A stretch of 64,000 bases of DNA from Gracilaria gracilis (taxonomy: Eukaryota > Rhodophyta > Florideophyceae > Gracilariales > Gracilariaceae), in contig JARGSG010000092.1 in the NCBI GenBank assembly GCA_030374805.1, positions 186,001-250,000 of the forward strand. The letters run 5' to 3'. This document shows positions 8,597 through 18,400 of the stretch, piece after piece; within the stretch, counting starts at the first letter, position 1, and each line of letters starts with the position of its first letter. The notes under the pieces are model-generated. The model did no database searches. It was not told the origin of the DNA and was given only the letters and a program-made list of their open reading frames with translations. Position numbers and translations under genes: made by a program.

Positions 8597-8623
8597 CTCA
8601 TGCTTGGCTCAGCCAAGCATGAG
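8597..8623. repeat. 13-bp perfect hairpin
   Basis: CTCATGCTTGGCT-c-AGCCAAGCATGAG. It stands alone in non-coding sequence; no gene end is recognised nearby. Confidence 0.8.
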
Positions 8624-8699
8624 CACCCCAAACCTGTCCTGCTCGGCACAGCCTAGCATTAACACAACGTTTTCAACAGTGGCAAAACCTAGGGCAGCC

Positions 8700-11150
8700 C
8701 TAACATGTAGCTTGTAAAACGCGCTCAAAACCAGCATAATAGGCTGAGGAAAAGGTCCGACAACAAGCATAGCCCGCTATTGGCAGAAATTCAGCTTCAC
8801 ATGTTTGTCGTAGATATACAACAAAGACATTAATACAGCCTTCAGTACATAGTCTATGGCTGATCTGGGAGGCTAAAATAGGGCTATAGCATCTCAAAAC
8901 TAGTTGAGGAGAAACTTGAAAACTATATTGTTGAAACATCAGGATTACATGATTTTAAAACAAATAAAACGTGTTCACTCAAGTTTGATGAGTTTTACAA
9001 CAAGCAGTAGTGGGGTTGGTTCCATCCACTCGAAATAGCACAGCCACCAAGGATGGTACCACCCAAGTTTGGGTGGCACATCCATTTTTGGTAGTAGCCT
9101 AGAGTAATTGTGTTCCCGATGGGAAACAGCTGTGGTGCTTACTTATGACACCACAATTTCTGCCTCTCTAGTAAACGGAGGCATCGAACATCAGCACTTT
9201 CACCAAAACCCTTGCGCACTTGCAACCAAGCGCACAGTAATCACTTTAGTGAACTGGGGGGAAGAGCGGCAGGGCCGGAATTCGAGGTACGAACCCCGGG
9301 CTCACAAAAAAAGCACACGAAGGCGGTTACTGATTAAGCTATGGCCGTTTTCGGTGTGGTGACCCCGAACCACACCGCCGGAAATGTTGTCGTGACCCTC
9401 TGTGACCGCCAGCTACAGGTGACAGCAGCTACACAAGGTCAAAATCTGGTAAAGAAAAACTTTAGAAAATACCCTTGTAATATGATGTGTGCTATTACCT
9501 TCAGGTAAAGTTATGTGGTGAGACTTTATTTCTGTATTACTAGCCTTAGAACGATTGTTAGCTGTATAAATTTTATATATTGTAGCTCAAGAAGGCAATC
9601 GGTGCTGAATGTGGTACAGATGCAGGTTGAGACGTAGGGATCAGGACTTGAGAGATTCCTGATTTTTGCTTCTGTACCCCTGATTGAACCCACGTAGAGG
9701 CCTATAATTGCCTCGGTTACTAGGTGAAAACCTTTTCGCGTTCTAGCCTCTGTACAATCAATATCTGGAAATCTCAAAACTAATATTGTACGAACATATG
9801 AGTAGCAGGTATATAGATTTGAAATTAAATTAATGACTTGGTTGTTAGTCCATAAGTGCTAAGAAAAGTTTGAATGCTGCCTACAGTATATTTCTAAGGT
9901 GGGTGAACGCCCGCTTTTCACGCGCGTTTTGTACTGGAAGGGTACAAAAAGGACATCAGTGTAACAATGGTTTACAAATCGTCATGTGAGCAGCATGTTT
10001 ATATCTAGCTCAATAGATTTAAGCACATTTTGTTTCTTGGCTGTCAGAAAATCTGTATTTGCAAAACTTAATCAGTTCTACAATCTCAAGACGTGTTTTG
10101 TCCAATTAAAACGCCTTCTGAGACGATTTACAGTTTCTTAAACCCAAAACCGTTTATAAGCAGTAGATAATCCTATTGGTCATTAGAAACAATACAATTC
10201 AAAGCTTTCGAATTTGCACAGCATCAATTATGTATATCAATGCTGTCCTCAGATTTGGATCACCGCAATAATGTTCACAACAATTATAAGTCATTCAAAC
10301 ATCCTCACAACTGCTAAAACCAAACCAGAACACTATAGGAGTCACTGAGATCTAAATACTCAGTATTAGAAAAGCAGTACTGTACCACCATTGCAAACAC
10401 TGTCTCTGTCTAGCACACTATAAAACGTGCTGCTAATCGTTAAACAGTTGCTATTTTTGCCCGAAATAAGGCGCACAAAAAACTGCGCAAAATAGGCATG
10501 CGAAATATAAAAATATTTAAAAATATTTTATTCCTTCAACTCCAGTTTTAACCTTTTTTTCTCTAGTTTTTTGGCAGGTTTTCTTACATTTCGCCGCCTA
10601 ATACACTTTATTTCACGACCCTAGCCAAAACCTGCACGGGTGCTAGTTTTGTTTACCATTTCACCCCGAAACTGAGAAATTGTAAAACTATCACGCAATA
10701 TATAATTGCTAGTTCGCATAATTACGTGTGTCTCTATGAAAAAACAAAAACCACTAGCCCACATTTCTGGTGCGAACTGTAGGCAGTCTGCAGCTGTGCC
10801 ACGTATATGTACTCCCAGTCTCAAAATATCAAACAATTATATGCTCTTTATATCACCAACTGTTCCTTACACATCCGGATTAGGCGTCTAACTCTTCACA
10901 AAAGTTATCCTGTAGCAGTCCGGCAGGCGGTTGTCCCCATTTCCATAATCCCGCCACGTCCCAACGGGCTCCCATTTCCTCACTTCCACCCGATTTGCAT
11001 GTCCCGTGCTTCGATATCCCACAACGCACCCTTGCCCCGACACCTGTCTTCTCACTTGCCTCTCTGTTTTAAACCATTTCTTGAAGCAACTCTGGCCCAC
11101 CCTATCCCAACGCTTCTTCTTTTGTATCACCGGCTGTGTTAAAAACTAAT
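8700..11150. other. AT-rich intergenic region, no genes recognised
   Basis: About 2.4 kb with only short frames on both strands and no protein similarity I can name. It holds A/T tracts (for example 10507-10560) and small palindromes such as CCACCCAA-g-TTTGGGTGG near 9060. The right end abuts the gypsy2 3' LTR at 11151. Confidence 0.6.
9275..9350 (-). other. tRNA-like pol III boxes, possible SINE head
   Basis: On the minus strand TAGCTTAATCAGTAA resembles a tRNA A box and, about 30 bases later, GGTTCGTACC fits a B box (GGTTCGNNCC). The T-stem and anticodon stem do not pair well, so this is not a functional tRNA. A tRNA-derived SINE head or a chance match is possible; no poly-A tail or target duplication was identified. 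Confidence 0.25.
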
Positions 11151-11956
11151 TTTTGTGCATACCCCGACGACTGGAAGAGAAAGGAAAGGTTTCTGGAGCC
11201 TTCTCTCTAGTTGGGCAGCGCAGCAATAAAGTTCCTCTCAGGATGAGTACGCTAGCCGCGTGTAATACAAAGCATTACCGTCACGAGACGCTTAGAGAGC
11301 AAGAAGCAGAGACGATGCGTACTGTGGTAAAGAACACGACGGAGTCAGTGAGGTCGTCGCAGACGGTAGGACTACAATCGCACGAGAGTGTCATGAGACG
11401 AAGCGAGCGGTAACAAACCACAACAGTGAGCGAACGGGGAAACGAATAACACCGGCAAGCCGTAATGCGGTATCTATATAACAGTGATAGAAATGATGAA
11501 CAAACACAGAGGGGAGACACGCCGAAAGGAGTAGTGTTATTGAAGACGCCACGAGGCGGATAAAGTGACCTACACAAGGCGGCAGCTCTCCATGGGGAGT
11601 ATATCACTCACAAAGGGTGAAACGTTAGAGCCGAACACTCTGTTGAGTCGTTTACTTCGCAAGTTTGGGTCTGAGCTCAACCTACTAAGTCGTGGAGCTA
11701 AGCCACTGTCAGTGGCGAGATATATATGCAAATATATATCTAAATTACCCCACTACTGCGTGCAAACCTCCCAAATGTGTGCGACTGACCAGCAATGCTG
11801 TGCACATCTCAACTAGCGAAATACCTTGTACATATCTACCCAAGAATGGGGTGTGCCACGCACGTTATTCATATACAGAAGCACCACCTCGGTAGAGCGT
11901 ATCGCTACATTATGAATCGCAGTAGCGAGCACCTTCCGCCATAGCGTTGCACTACA
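11151..11956 (-). repeat. gypsy2 3' LTR
   Basis: This is about 806 bp and similar along its length to 32942-33719. The ends are inverted: TTTTGTGCA (the partner LTR has TGTTGTGCAA) and TTGCACTACA. A polypurine tract of the minus strand follows at 11957, which marks this as the 3' LTR of a minus-strand element. It is diverged from its partner and contains indels, so this is an old element. Confidence 0.8.
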
Positions 11957-11971
11957 TCCCCCCCTCCTGAT
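11957..11971 (-). other. gypsy2 polypurine tract
   Basis: On the minus strand this reads ATCAGGAGGGGGGGA directly next to the LTR end. It is the plus-strand primer site expected at the 3' end of an LTR element. Gypsy1 has the same arrangement (AGGAGGGGGGTC at 15249-15260). Confidence 0.8.
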
Positions 11972-12190
11972 GTGCGACGACGACCCCCAACCGCGTGCGT
12001 CTTTCTCCACCGGAGTTGATAAATAGACGTCCCGATAGAGGGTACTTCTCTTTCTCCTAGTTCGCTACGCAAACCCAGCGAATCACCTGGCTCAACACGC
12101 TCCCGAGCGGTCTCACCTCCGGTTCCTCGCCTTCGCGATCCTTTCCTCCCTCCGAACACTTCGCCTTCCAACCCCTGCGCCACAACAGCG

Positions 12191-13040
12191 ATGAGTACTC
12201 CCAATCAGAGCAACAATCAACCGCCTTGCGGGCCTTCTCAACCCTATTTCGGGGGCTTCGCACATCCTCACCCGGCTCGGCCGTCGTCCTCCAGCCAACC
12301 GCTTGCGTTGAATCCCGATTTTGACACGGCGGCTCTTCCCCAGACGGGTGTGCACCTGACCCAGTACGTTTTTCTAGCCAGATGGGCAACGGAATCGCTG
12401 CCATACCTGCGGCTATGCCGATGTTTAACCGGAATGTCGGTGCTTGGGCCTCGTACGACAAGCTGGAAAACGTGGATCCACTGTCGAATCCCTCACCGTT
12501 CTTACGGACTCCATGGTTCCATCCTGAAGGAGTAACTCAGCTATCCCTCGTGGAAGCGTATGCGGACGGTAGCGGTACCCTAACCGGTTATGTTCATGTC
12601 TGGATAACGGTTACTTTTGACTGGCAACACTGGATTACCGTGAAAACGCATGCGTTGATCCACCATCGTGGTGATTCTCACAATACCGCTCGTGCGGAGA
12701 TGGTCCGATTCGCGCACTTGCGAATGTACCGAACATCCGATACCAACGGAATTCCGGTTTGAAATCGCCTTCTATGGAACCCTCGGCGAGGTGCAGTATG
12801 GTGAGAATCTTGCTCGGCTTTCCAGCGTTATTGAACGCTACCAGAATGTGAGAATTCACATGGATGTCCTGTGTTGGACGCGTCCGCTACTGCGTGCTGA
12901 GTTTCGATATCTTCCCGGCATTCCGCGGTCAAACTTCTTACAGAATATGATACGTCCTGAACGACGTGCTCTCTCCCGTTGGGGATATCTTATCCGATAT
13001 CAGAACACCGAATCACACCGAATTAGGCCGCGTCACAAAG
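12191..13040 (+). pseudogene. gypsy2 antisense ORF, N-terminal half, frameshifted
   Basis: This frame runs opposite to gypsy2 pol, just inside its polypurine tract. It starts MSTPNQSNNQPP, shifts frame near 12380 and again near 12760, and continues to about 13040, where copia sequence takes over. The part ENLARLSS...VLCWTRPLLRAEFR...FLQNMI aligns without large gaps to YFRRLVSS...LMVCYDRPLHANWF...FGDQIA in the antisense protein of gypsy1 (about residues 345-395 there). A third copy of this segment lies at 33725-33960. Sharing of position, strand and sequence shows this is a true accessory gene of the Ty3 lineage. Function unknown; the C-terminal half is lost here. Confidence 0.7.
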
Positions 13041-13246
13041 GCGATGAGTTTGTCACTCGTGCGACGCTACTGAAAGCGACTGTGAACAGATCTAAGTTAG
13101 TATTAGACTCCGGTGCTTCACAGCATATGGTGGGCAACAGAGCATTGTTGCTCAATGCCAGAACGATTCGGAGGAAAAGACTTGCACTCGGTGATTCTCG
13201 GACGGTATACTCAAGCATGGAAGGAGACGCTTTGCTTCGCACATGA
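13041..13246 (+). pseudogene. Ty1/copia protease fragment (5' end of truncated copia)
   Basis: SKLVLDSGASQHMVGNRALL is the copia aspartic protease signature (LDSGAS.H). No copia 5' LTR or Gag precedes it. The open frame instead runs straight back into the gypsy2 antisense ORF, so the junction near 13040 is a deletion breakpoint. The frame ends at 13246. Confidence 0.8.
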
Positions 13247-13504
13247 GTTGAAAACGAATCAACTATTTCTGAGCCCGACGTGTACCTATGTGGTGTACTC
13301 TTCATACCAGTAATTCGTGACGTACTGGTATCGTGCCCAGCACTGTGTGACGATAACATTACATTCGTATTTAGCGGTCACGAGTGTTCTGGAAGCAGAG
13401 CTGGTGACGTAGTGATGCAAGCGCGAAGAAACGCTGGCATCTACCTGATCTACGGAAGCCTGATGTTCGGGGAGGGTGAAGAATCTGCTCGTGTCGCGCG
13501 ATCG

Positions 13505-14731
13505 AGGACAACGGATCGCCTTAGGCATGCCAGACTTGGACATGCTAATTAATAAAGCGTGAAAGATCTACTCCGGGCAAATCAAGTACAGCCTATTCCT
13601 TCTCTGACCTACACAACCAATTTTTGTACTACATGTGCTAAGGCAAAGCGAACACGTTGTAGACATCACGAAAACCCTGCTCGTTCCGCGTCTGTTTGCG
13701 AGACAATCCACAGTGATGTTTGTGGACCGATGTCAGTACCGTCGCTTGGAGGTTCACGTTACTGTGTTTGGTTGGAGATTATTACTTCGGCTACGTCGTT
13801 ATTACACCAATCAAACGCAAGAGTGAGGTCGCGGGAGAATTCAAAGCATATGAAGCATGGGCTGAACGCAAGACGAACCTCAGCATCACCCGACTAAGAT
13901 CTAATCGCGGTGGAGAGTATCTAGCTCTGAAGGGGTACTTGAGAGACAAAGGAATAGAATGGAAACCATCGTCTTTATATTCTCTGAATGAGAATGGTGC
14001 AGCGGAGAGGACAAATGGGGCAGTGGTAGAATGCGCTAGAGCACGTCTACTGCATGCAGGTCTGCCTCGAAAGTTCCGGGTGGAAGCAGTAGTTTATGCG
14101 GCCAACATTCGAAACAGATTCACCTGTCATACTTCTCGGAAGGTGATCAGTTATGAAATATTTACCGGACGAAAGCCGAGAATTGATCACTTCCGCGTAT
14201 TCGGGAGCCATGCATGGGTTCATGTACCGAAGCAGAAGAGGAAGAAGCTGGAATCGAAAAGCAGAGAAGGACTCATCATTGGGTGTTTCGAGAATAGCCA
14301 ATATAAAGTGTGGCTTAAAGACAACAATTCGGTAGTTGTATCTCGGGATGTTATCATAGACGAAGAGTCTTTTCCTGGAGTTGATTGGTTTTCTGAAGAC
14401 AACCGGGACATTCTGGCTGATGAGAGTAGCTCTTTAACCGATGAAGAAATTACGACGACGAATGATCTAACGCTGCATGAAGAACTGGAAATGGACGCGG
14501 AAGAAGTTGTGACAGAGCAAGAAGGACCATGGACAACGGAAGTGGACGATGAAGGTGCGGAATAGATTGTGTATCACCCGCCAAAGCCCTCCACCTACCG
14601 GACTATCAGCGAAGGATATGTCTCTGCATCTGAGAACCAGAAGGAGAAAACTGCACCAGAAGACGTTGTTGACAGATACCCGGCTCATCAGAGAAAACCA
14701 CCGCAACGGTTTAAAATGGGACAGGCTATGA
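13505..14731 (+). pseudogene. Ty1/copia integrase
   Basis: The HHCC finger is HARLGH...CTTCAKAK (13525-13655), with stops just after HAN. The core has IHSDVCGPMS (first Asp), a frameshift near 13760, then RLRSNRGGEY where the second catalytic Asp is usual (RSDxGGEY), so it is now Asn, then ENGAAERTN with the Glu. The C-terminal part continues to a TAG at 14563 and resumes as YHPPKPSTYRT to the gypsy1 insertion at 14739. The frame resumes after gypsy1 at 25494. Dead through at least one frameshift, several stops and the D-to-N change. Confidence 0.85.
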
Positions 14732-14734
14732 CTG

Positions 14735-14739
14735 CAGCA
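14735..14739 (+). repeat. Target-site duplication of gypsy1, left
   Basis: CAGCA, repeated at 25489-25493 immediately after the other LTR. Removing 14740-25493 restores a continuous copia integrase-to-RT frame. Confidence 0.9.
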
Positions 14740-15248
14740 TGTGGTACAGCAGCAAGTGCTGAAACCAATTGGGTAGTTCGGTGTGGACGCGGGGCTAGGG
14801 AGCGCGCGAGGGCTCGACCTAGAAGGCAGGAGATTGGAGGCCGATTGGTATGTGGCAGCATCGACCACTGAAGGTGCAAGATACCTGGCTGGCTAACCGT
14901 ATCCAGTAGGTAGGTCTGAATGAACGGCGCGCGGCGAGATAGTAAAGCCTTGAAGGATCTGACTAAACCACTTGGTTGACTGTAGAAACCGAGCGGTTTT
15001 AGAGTTAGCCAGAAGGTGCTTGGCTTTACAATCCAGTGGGGAGGGAGCGCCACACTCACCTTAAGGGTGAGTGGGGCTCAACCTCCGGCGTGGTACCCAC
15101 GTGTACCACGTTGGGGGTGTTACCCTAGGGGTGAACCTGCAAAAAATAGCTGCGCTCATTAGCCACTGTAGTTTCTACCCTAACGGCATAATAGTCTATT
15201 TTCTAACCGTCCCGGCCGTCTACGAGGCACTCCGCTCACTGTACCACA
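14740..15248 (-). repeat. gypsy1 3' LTR
   Basis: 509 bp with terminal inverted TGTGGTACA...TGTACCACA. On the plus strand it precedes the polypurine tract complement at 15249-15260. Confidence 0.92.
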
Positions 15249-15260
15249 GACCCCCCTCCT
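15249..15260 (-). other. gypsy1 polypurine tract
   Basis: Minus strand AGGAGGGGGGTC abuts the 3' LTR. It fixes the element's orientation as minus, opposite to the 910-codon frame that starts within 150 bp. Confidence 0.85.
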
Positions 15261-15397
15261 AGCGGCAGCCACGCCCTCGGGCCTGCCAAGCGAGAGGCTT
15301 TCCAAACGGTTGCACATAATCCGCCCGATATCGGTAGAGCGGATCCGCTCCTCTGATAGCACGTCACCGTCCTTTTGGCTACCGTGCGTCCGTCGGA

Positions 15398-18130
15398 ATG
15401 CGTGCACGGTCGAGTTGGCTACCTCCTGTCGGTTTGTCGCCTCTCGAGGGGACGCGGTCTCTTCCCCGACAGGCCCTTCGCGTTGAAACCACTCGGTCAA
15501 CCGCTCGTCGACCATCTCGCACCCGTCGCTTATCGAGCGCCAAGGGTACGCCCTTTAATCAACCATTCCCAATGGATTCCGACGTGCCCTCCGCCGTGGC
15601 TCTTCCCAGTCAGACCTCGTCGCCCTCTCGTCCCCTTCGGCCGCGTTCGACGCCCATCCGAATAGCCCACAGGCCCGTCACCCCAATCGGTACTTCACTC
15701 CGTGTCGGTTCGCCGCCTGAAAGGGATGGTATTAAAGAAAGGCAAGGCAGTGTCGAGGTTCCGCTCATTGACCTCGACCGCATCGACTTGTGCGACGACG
15801 ACGGGATCCAACCAGCAGGCTCTCTTGACTCGCCACCGCCTATGCATCGACATCCCCGGGCTGGTCCATTTGGTGGAATCTCAAAACGCCTGACCCACTC
15901 GCAGACGCGTATCTTTACTGGGTCGCTTCCTGGCTTCCAATCGGTTGATCCTATCACCAGTATGGCGTACAACCCGTATCCGGATCCATCCCCACGAGGG
16001 GGGTCTCGAGCCGGCCGGACTGGTCCGTCTAGTTCTCCGTTCGGGCAACCTCCTGCTGGTAACGATCCTCCGTTGTCCTATCAGGAGCTCTTCGCGGTGC
16101 AGGGCCAGTATGGTGCTCCACTGGGTCGAGCGAACCCGCGCATCTTCGACTCCATCCAGAATTGGCCCGTTCCCTCGAACATCTACCAGGTCCCCCAGGT
16201 ATTCCGCCGACCGGTGTTGGCCGACTTCTTGTTCTTCCGCCGATGGGATTGCGAACGCCTTAACCGCATTCCTGCCACGCGTCCTGAACCCCCACTTGGT
16301 GCCAATAACCAACCGCTGACTAGTTACCAGGCGCTCTTGGCGAAGAACCGCCACACTCCGTTCGTTACGGTGATACCGCCTATGGTCCCATCGGATCTGC
16401 CGTATCTCCAAGGCCCTCATGAGGAGTCCTATTTCCGCCGACTGGTTAGCAGCCTGACCCAAATTGGTGAGCAGTCTCAAATCGTCAAGGCGACAACCCT
16501 GATGGTCTGTTACGATCGTCCATTACACGCCAACTGGTTTACCGACCGTCGGAGGTGGTTCGGCGATCAGATCGCTGAGAGTAGGATGCGTCACCGACGG
16601 TCGAATGTGCGAACGATGCACACCTATAACAGCGTGGAGTTCTTCTCTCAGGCCTTGAAGGATCGTCGGGAGCTCTATGTGCAGCGTCCTCGATGGTGGG
16701 AGCAATACGAGGTTTGTCAATATCTTGACATACCAACCCCTCCAGTCTTGGCCTACTTTGGTAGCGCAATATTCAAGAACACCACGTATGCTTCCACCGT
16801 TTGGTCAGTTGCAATCGCCGAGTTTGCCACCCTGGTTGCCATCTTGGCCCTACAGGTCTCTCGTGAGACTGTCACTTGGCCTACTCGTTGTTCTGATCCC
16901 ACGTTTCCGGCTCATGCTCTGTCTCCAGTTGGTCGTGTGTTCCGCCTTCCGAAGCATCTCATCGACGTTATCCGTAATGAACTGACCGTGGCCCACCTGG
17001 TACTCGAGACTCCATACACGGCTGATGAACTGAATGCCCTTTTGGATAGCGCGTTGAATTACAATTGGGGTCCTAACCAAGCTTGGGCCGTTTGGAGCGC
17101 TAAGGATCTGAAGGTTGTGGAGGAGAACTCGCATGTCCTTGCTAACCATTTGGCAGATGATGGCCCAGCTGGTTCTGGTGACGATGGGCCCATGGTGGTG
17201 CCGACTCAGTCAGTGGTTGAATCCCCGGCGGTACCCTCTACCGTTCCGGTGGATCCGAGTCCTCCGACAACGGTTCAGCCCCCTGTGGCTCGTGGAGCTC
17301 CAGTGACTCTTGTTGGCGTCAACGTGGCTGGTCCGTTCCGGTCGGTTCCCGTGTCGGCTCCAATGGTTCCCCGCGACGGCGCGCATCTCACAGCCATTGA
17401 AAAGGCTTTGCACCGCCTGAACCAGGCGTGCCTATATCACCTAAACCGCCCTGGTCCTCCAACTGCCGTTCAGGCTATTGACACGCTCACGAGCTATCTC
17501 CCCATATTGGTCAAATATTCAAACCAGAAGGACGCCATTCGGAGGTTCCGCGACCAGTTTCAGCAGAGCATGTACCTTTTGGTCTCCAACCAGGTCGGCT
17601 CCCTATCCCAATTGGTGGACAACAGTGGCTCCTCCGTGGCTCCGAATTCGCAGGCTCCTCCAGCTTTCGCTGCTCCTCTTGGCCAGCCCCCACTCGGTCA
17701 GCCTCCCTTTGGGTATGGTCAATCGGGCGGACATGGCGGGGCTGTCCCGCAAGGCTTCGCCACTGCTCCCACCGGATCAACACCCTTCGTGCCTCTTGGT
17801 AGTTCCGATATGGCTGGGGCTCCGCCCCCTGCTCAGCGTCGCCGTATCTATTACAGCCGTCCCCTTCAGGTCCCGACTTCATCCGGATTGGCTGCGGTAG
17901 GGGCCTCTGCTCAACCGACTGGTGTCACGCCGATGGTGACGGCGACCCCTAATGGGAACCCTTCTGGACAGGCGGGACCTTCTCTTGGTACGGCTGGTCC
18001 TGGCTGGGGTTCGGCTAGCGGAGGATCCGCTGGACGCGGTCAGGGTCATGGGTCTGGCCACGGCTCCTGGCACGGTACTCCATTCAGCGGGTCAGGTAGC
18101 GGGCGCGGATCCCACCATAGTAGACAGTAG
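15398..18130 (+). CDS. Antisense accessory ORF of gypsy1, up to 910 aa
   Basis: An intact frame of 910 codons, opposite in strand to gag-pol, filling the space between integrase and 3' LTR. Met58 at 15572 (MDSDVPSAVALPS) is an alternative start. Visible parts: a Pro/Ser/Arg-rich N-terminus (1-210), a globular centre (about 220-580) containing YQELFAVQGQYG, LMVCYDRPLHANWF and RPRWWEQYEVCQYLD, a Pro/Val-rich linker (about 585-660), a short helical part (LTAIEKALHRLNQA) and a Gly/Ser/His/Arg-rich tail (GRGQGHGSGHGSWHG). The centre aligns with the gypsy2 antisense ORF, so the protein is conserved across diverged elements. The tail composition suggests nucleic-acid binding. No known domain recognised. 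Five stops disable pol, yet this longer frame has none. Confidence 0.75.
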   Translation: MRARSSWLPPVGLSPLEGTRSLPRQALRVETTRSTARRPSRTRRLSSAKGTPFNQPFPMDSDVPSAVALPSQTSSPSRPLRPRSTPIRIAHRPVTPIGTSLRVGSPPERDGIKERQGSVEVPLIDLDRIDLCDDDGIQPAGSLDSPPPMHRHPRAGPFGGISKRLTHSQTRIFTGSLPGFQSVDPITSMAYNPYPDPSPRGGSRAGRTGPSSSPFGQPPAGNDPPLSYQELFAVQGQYGAPLGRANPRIFDSIQNWPVPSNIYQVPQVFRRPVLADFLFFRRWDCERLNRIPATRPEPPLGANNQPLTSYQALLAKNRHTPFVTVIPPMVPSDLPYLQGPHEESYFRRLVSSLTQIGEQSQIVKATTLMVCYDRPLHANWFTDRRRWFGDQIAESRMRHRRSNVRTMHTYNSVEFFSQALKDRRELYVQRPRWWEQYEVCQYLDIPTPPVLAYFGSAIFKNTTYASTVWSVAIAEFATLVAILALQVSRETVTWPTRCSDPTFPAHALSPVGRVFRLPKHLIDVIRNELTVAHLVLETPYTADELNALLDSALNYNWGPNQAWAVWSAKDLKVVEENSHVLANHLADDGPAGSGDDGPMVVPTQSVVESPAVPSTVPVDPSPPTTVQPPVARGAPVTLVGVNVAGPFRSVPVSAPMVPRDGAHLTAIEKALHRLNQACLYHLNRPGPPTAVQAIDTLTSYLPILVKYSNQKDAIRRFRDQFQQSMYLLVSNQVGSLSQLVDNSGSSVAPNSQAPPAFAAPLGQPPLGQPPFGYGQSGGHGGAVPQGFATAPTGSTPFVPLGSSDMAGAPPPAQRRRIYYSRPLQVPTSSGLAAVGASAQPTGVTPMVTATPNGNPSGQAGPSLGTAGPGWGSASGGSAGRGQGHGSGHGSWHGTPFSGSGSGRGSHHSRQ

Positions 18131-18243
18131 CGCTCTAGCGTAACGAACATCCTCCCTGTCCTTCTGATAAACCTTGTGGACTGCTTGTGCTTCATAAATT
18201 CTCTGTCTAGTGAGTTAGTTCAGTGACTGTTCCAGAAAGAGTG

Positions 18244-18259
18244 CCCCCCCCCCCCCCCC
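18244..18259 (-). other. Internal poly-G run between pol and the antisense ORF
   Basis: Sixteen C on the plus strand, giving a 16-G run followed by AGGAGG-like purines on the minus strand. It sits between the integrase end (18401) and the end of the antisense ORF (18130). It could be a second polypurine tract, or a pause/termination point for the two convergent transcription units. Confidence 0.7.
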
Positions 18260-18400
18260 TCCTACCGCCGCTGTTCCACAGGGGCGTTGAGAGAGCCGGG
18301 TGGTGGGGTTTGTCTCCGCTTCCTCCAATATCTGAGGAGGAAGTTGTTGGGGATATGGCCAGGTGGTTTCATCGTGTCAAAAAAAGGCTGTCCAGCCGTA

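Noticed and set aside
8097-8717. 206-codon frame starting in the malic enzyme fragment as a gene
   Set aside because: Only its first 44 codons are malic enzyme; the rest is the inverted repeat and non-coding DNA.
9275-9350. A functional tRNA gene
   Set aside because: T-stem and anticodon stem do not pair; only box-like motifs are present.
15881-16480. 199-codon minus-strand frame inside the antisense ORF of gypsy1
   Set aside because: It would be on the pol strand, but has no retroelement domain, and the plus-strand frame is far longer and conserved.
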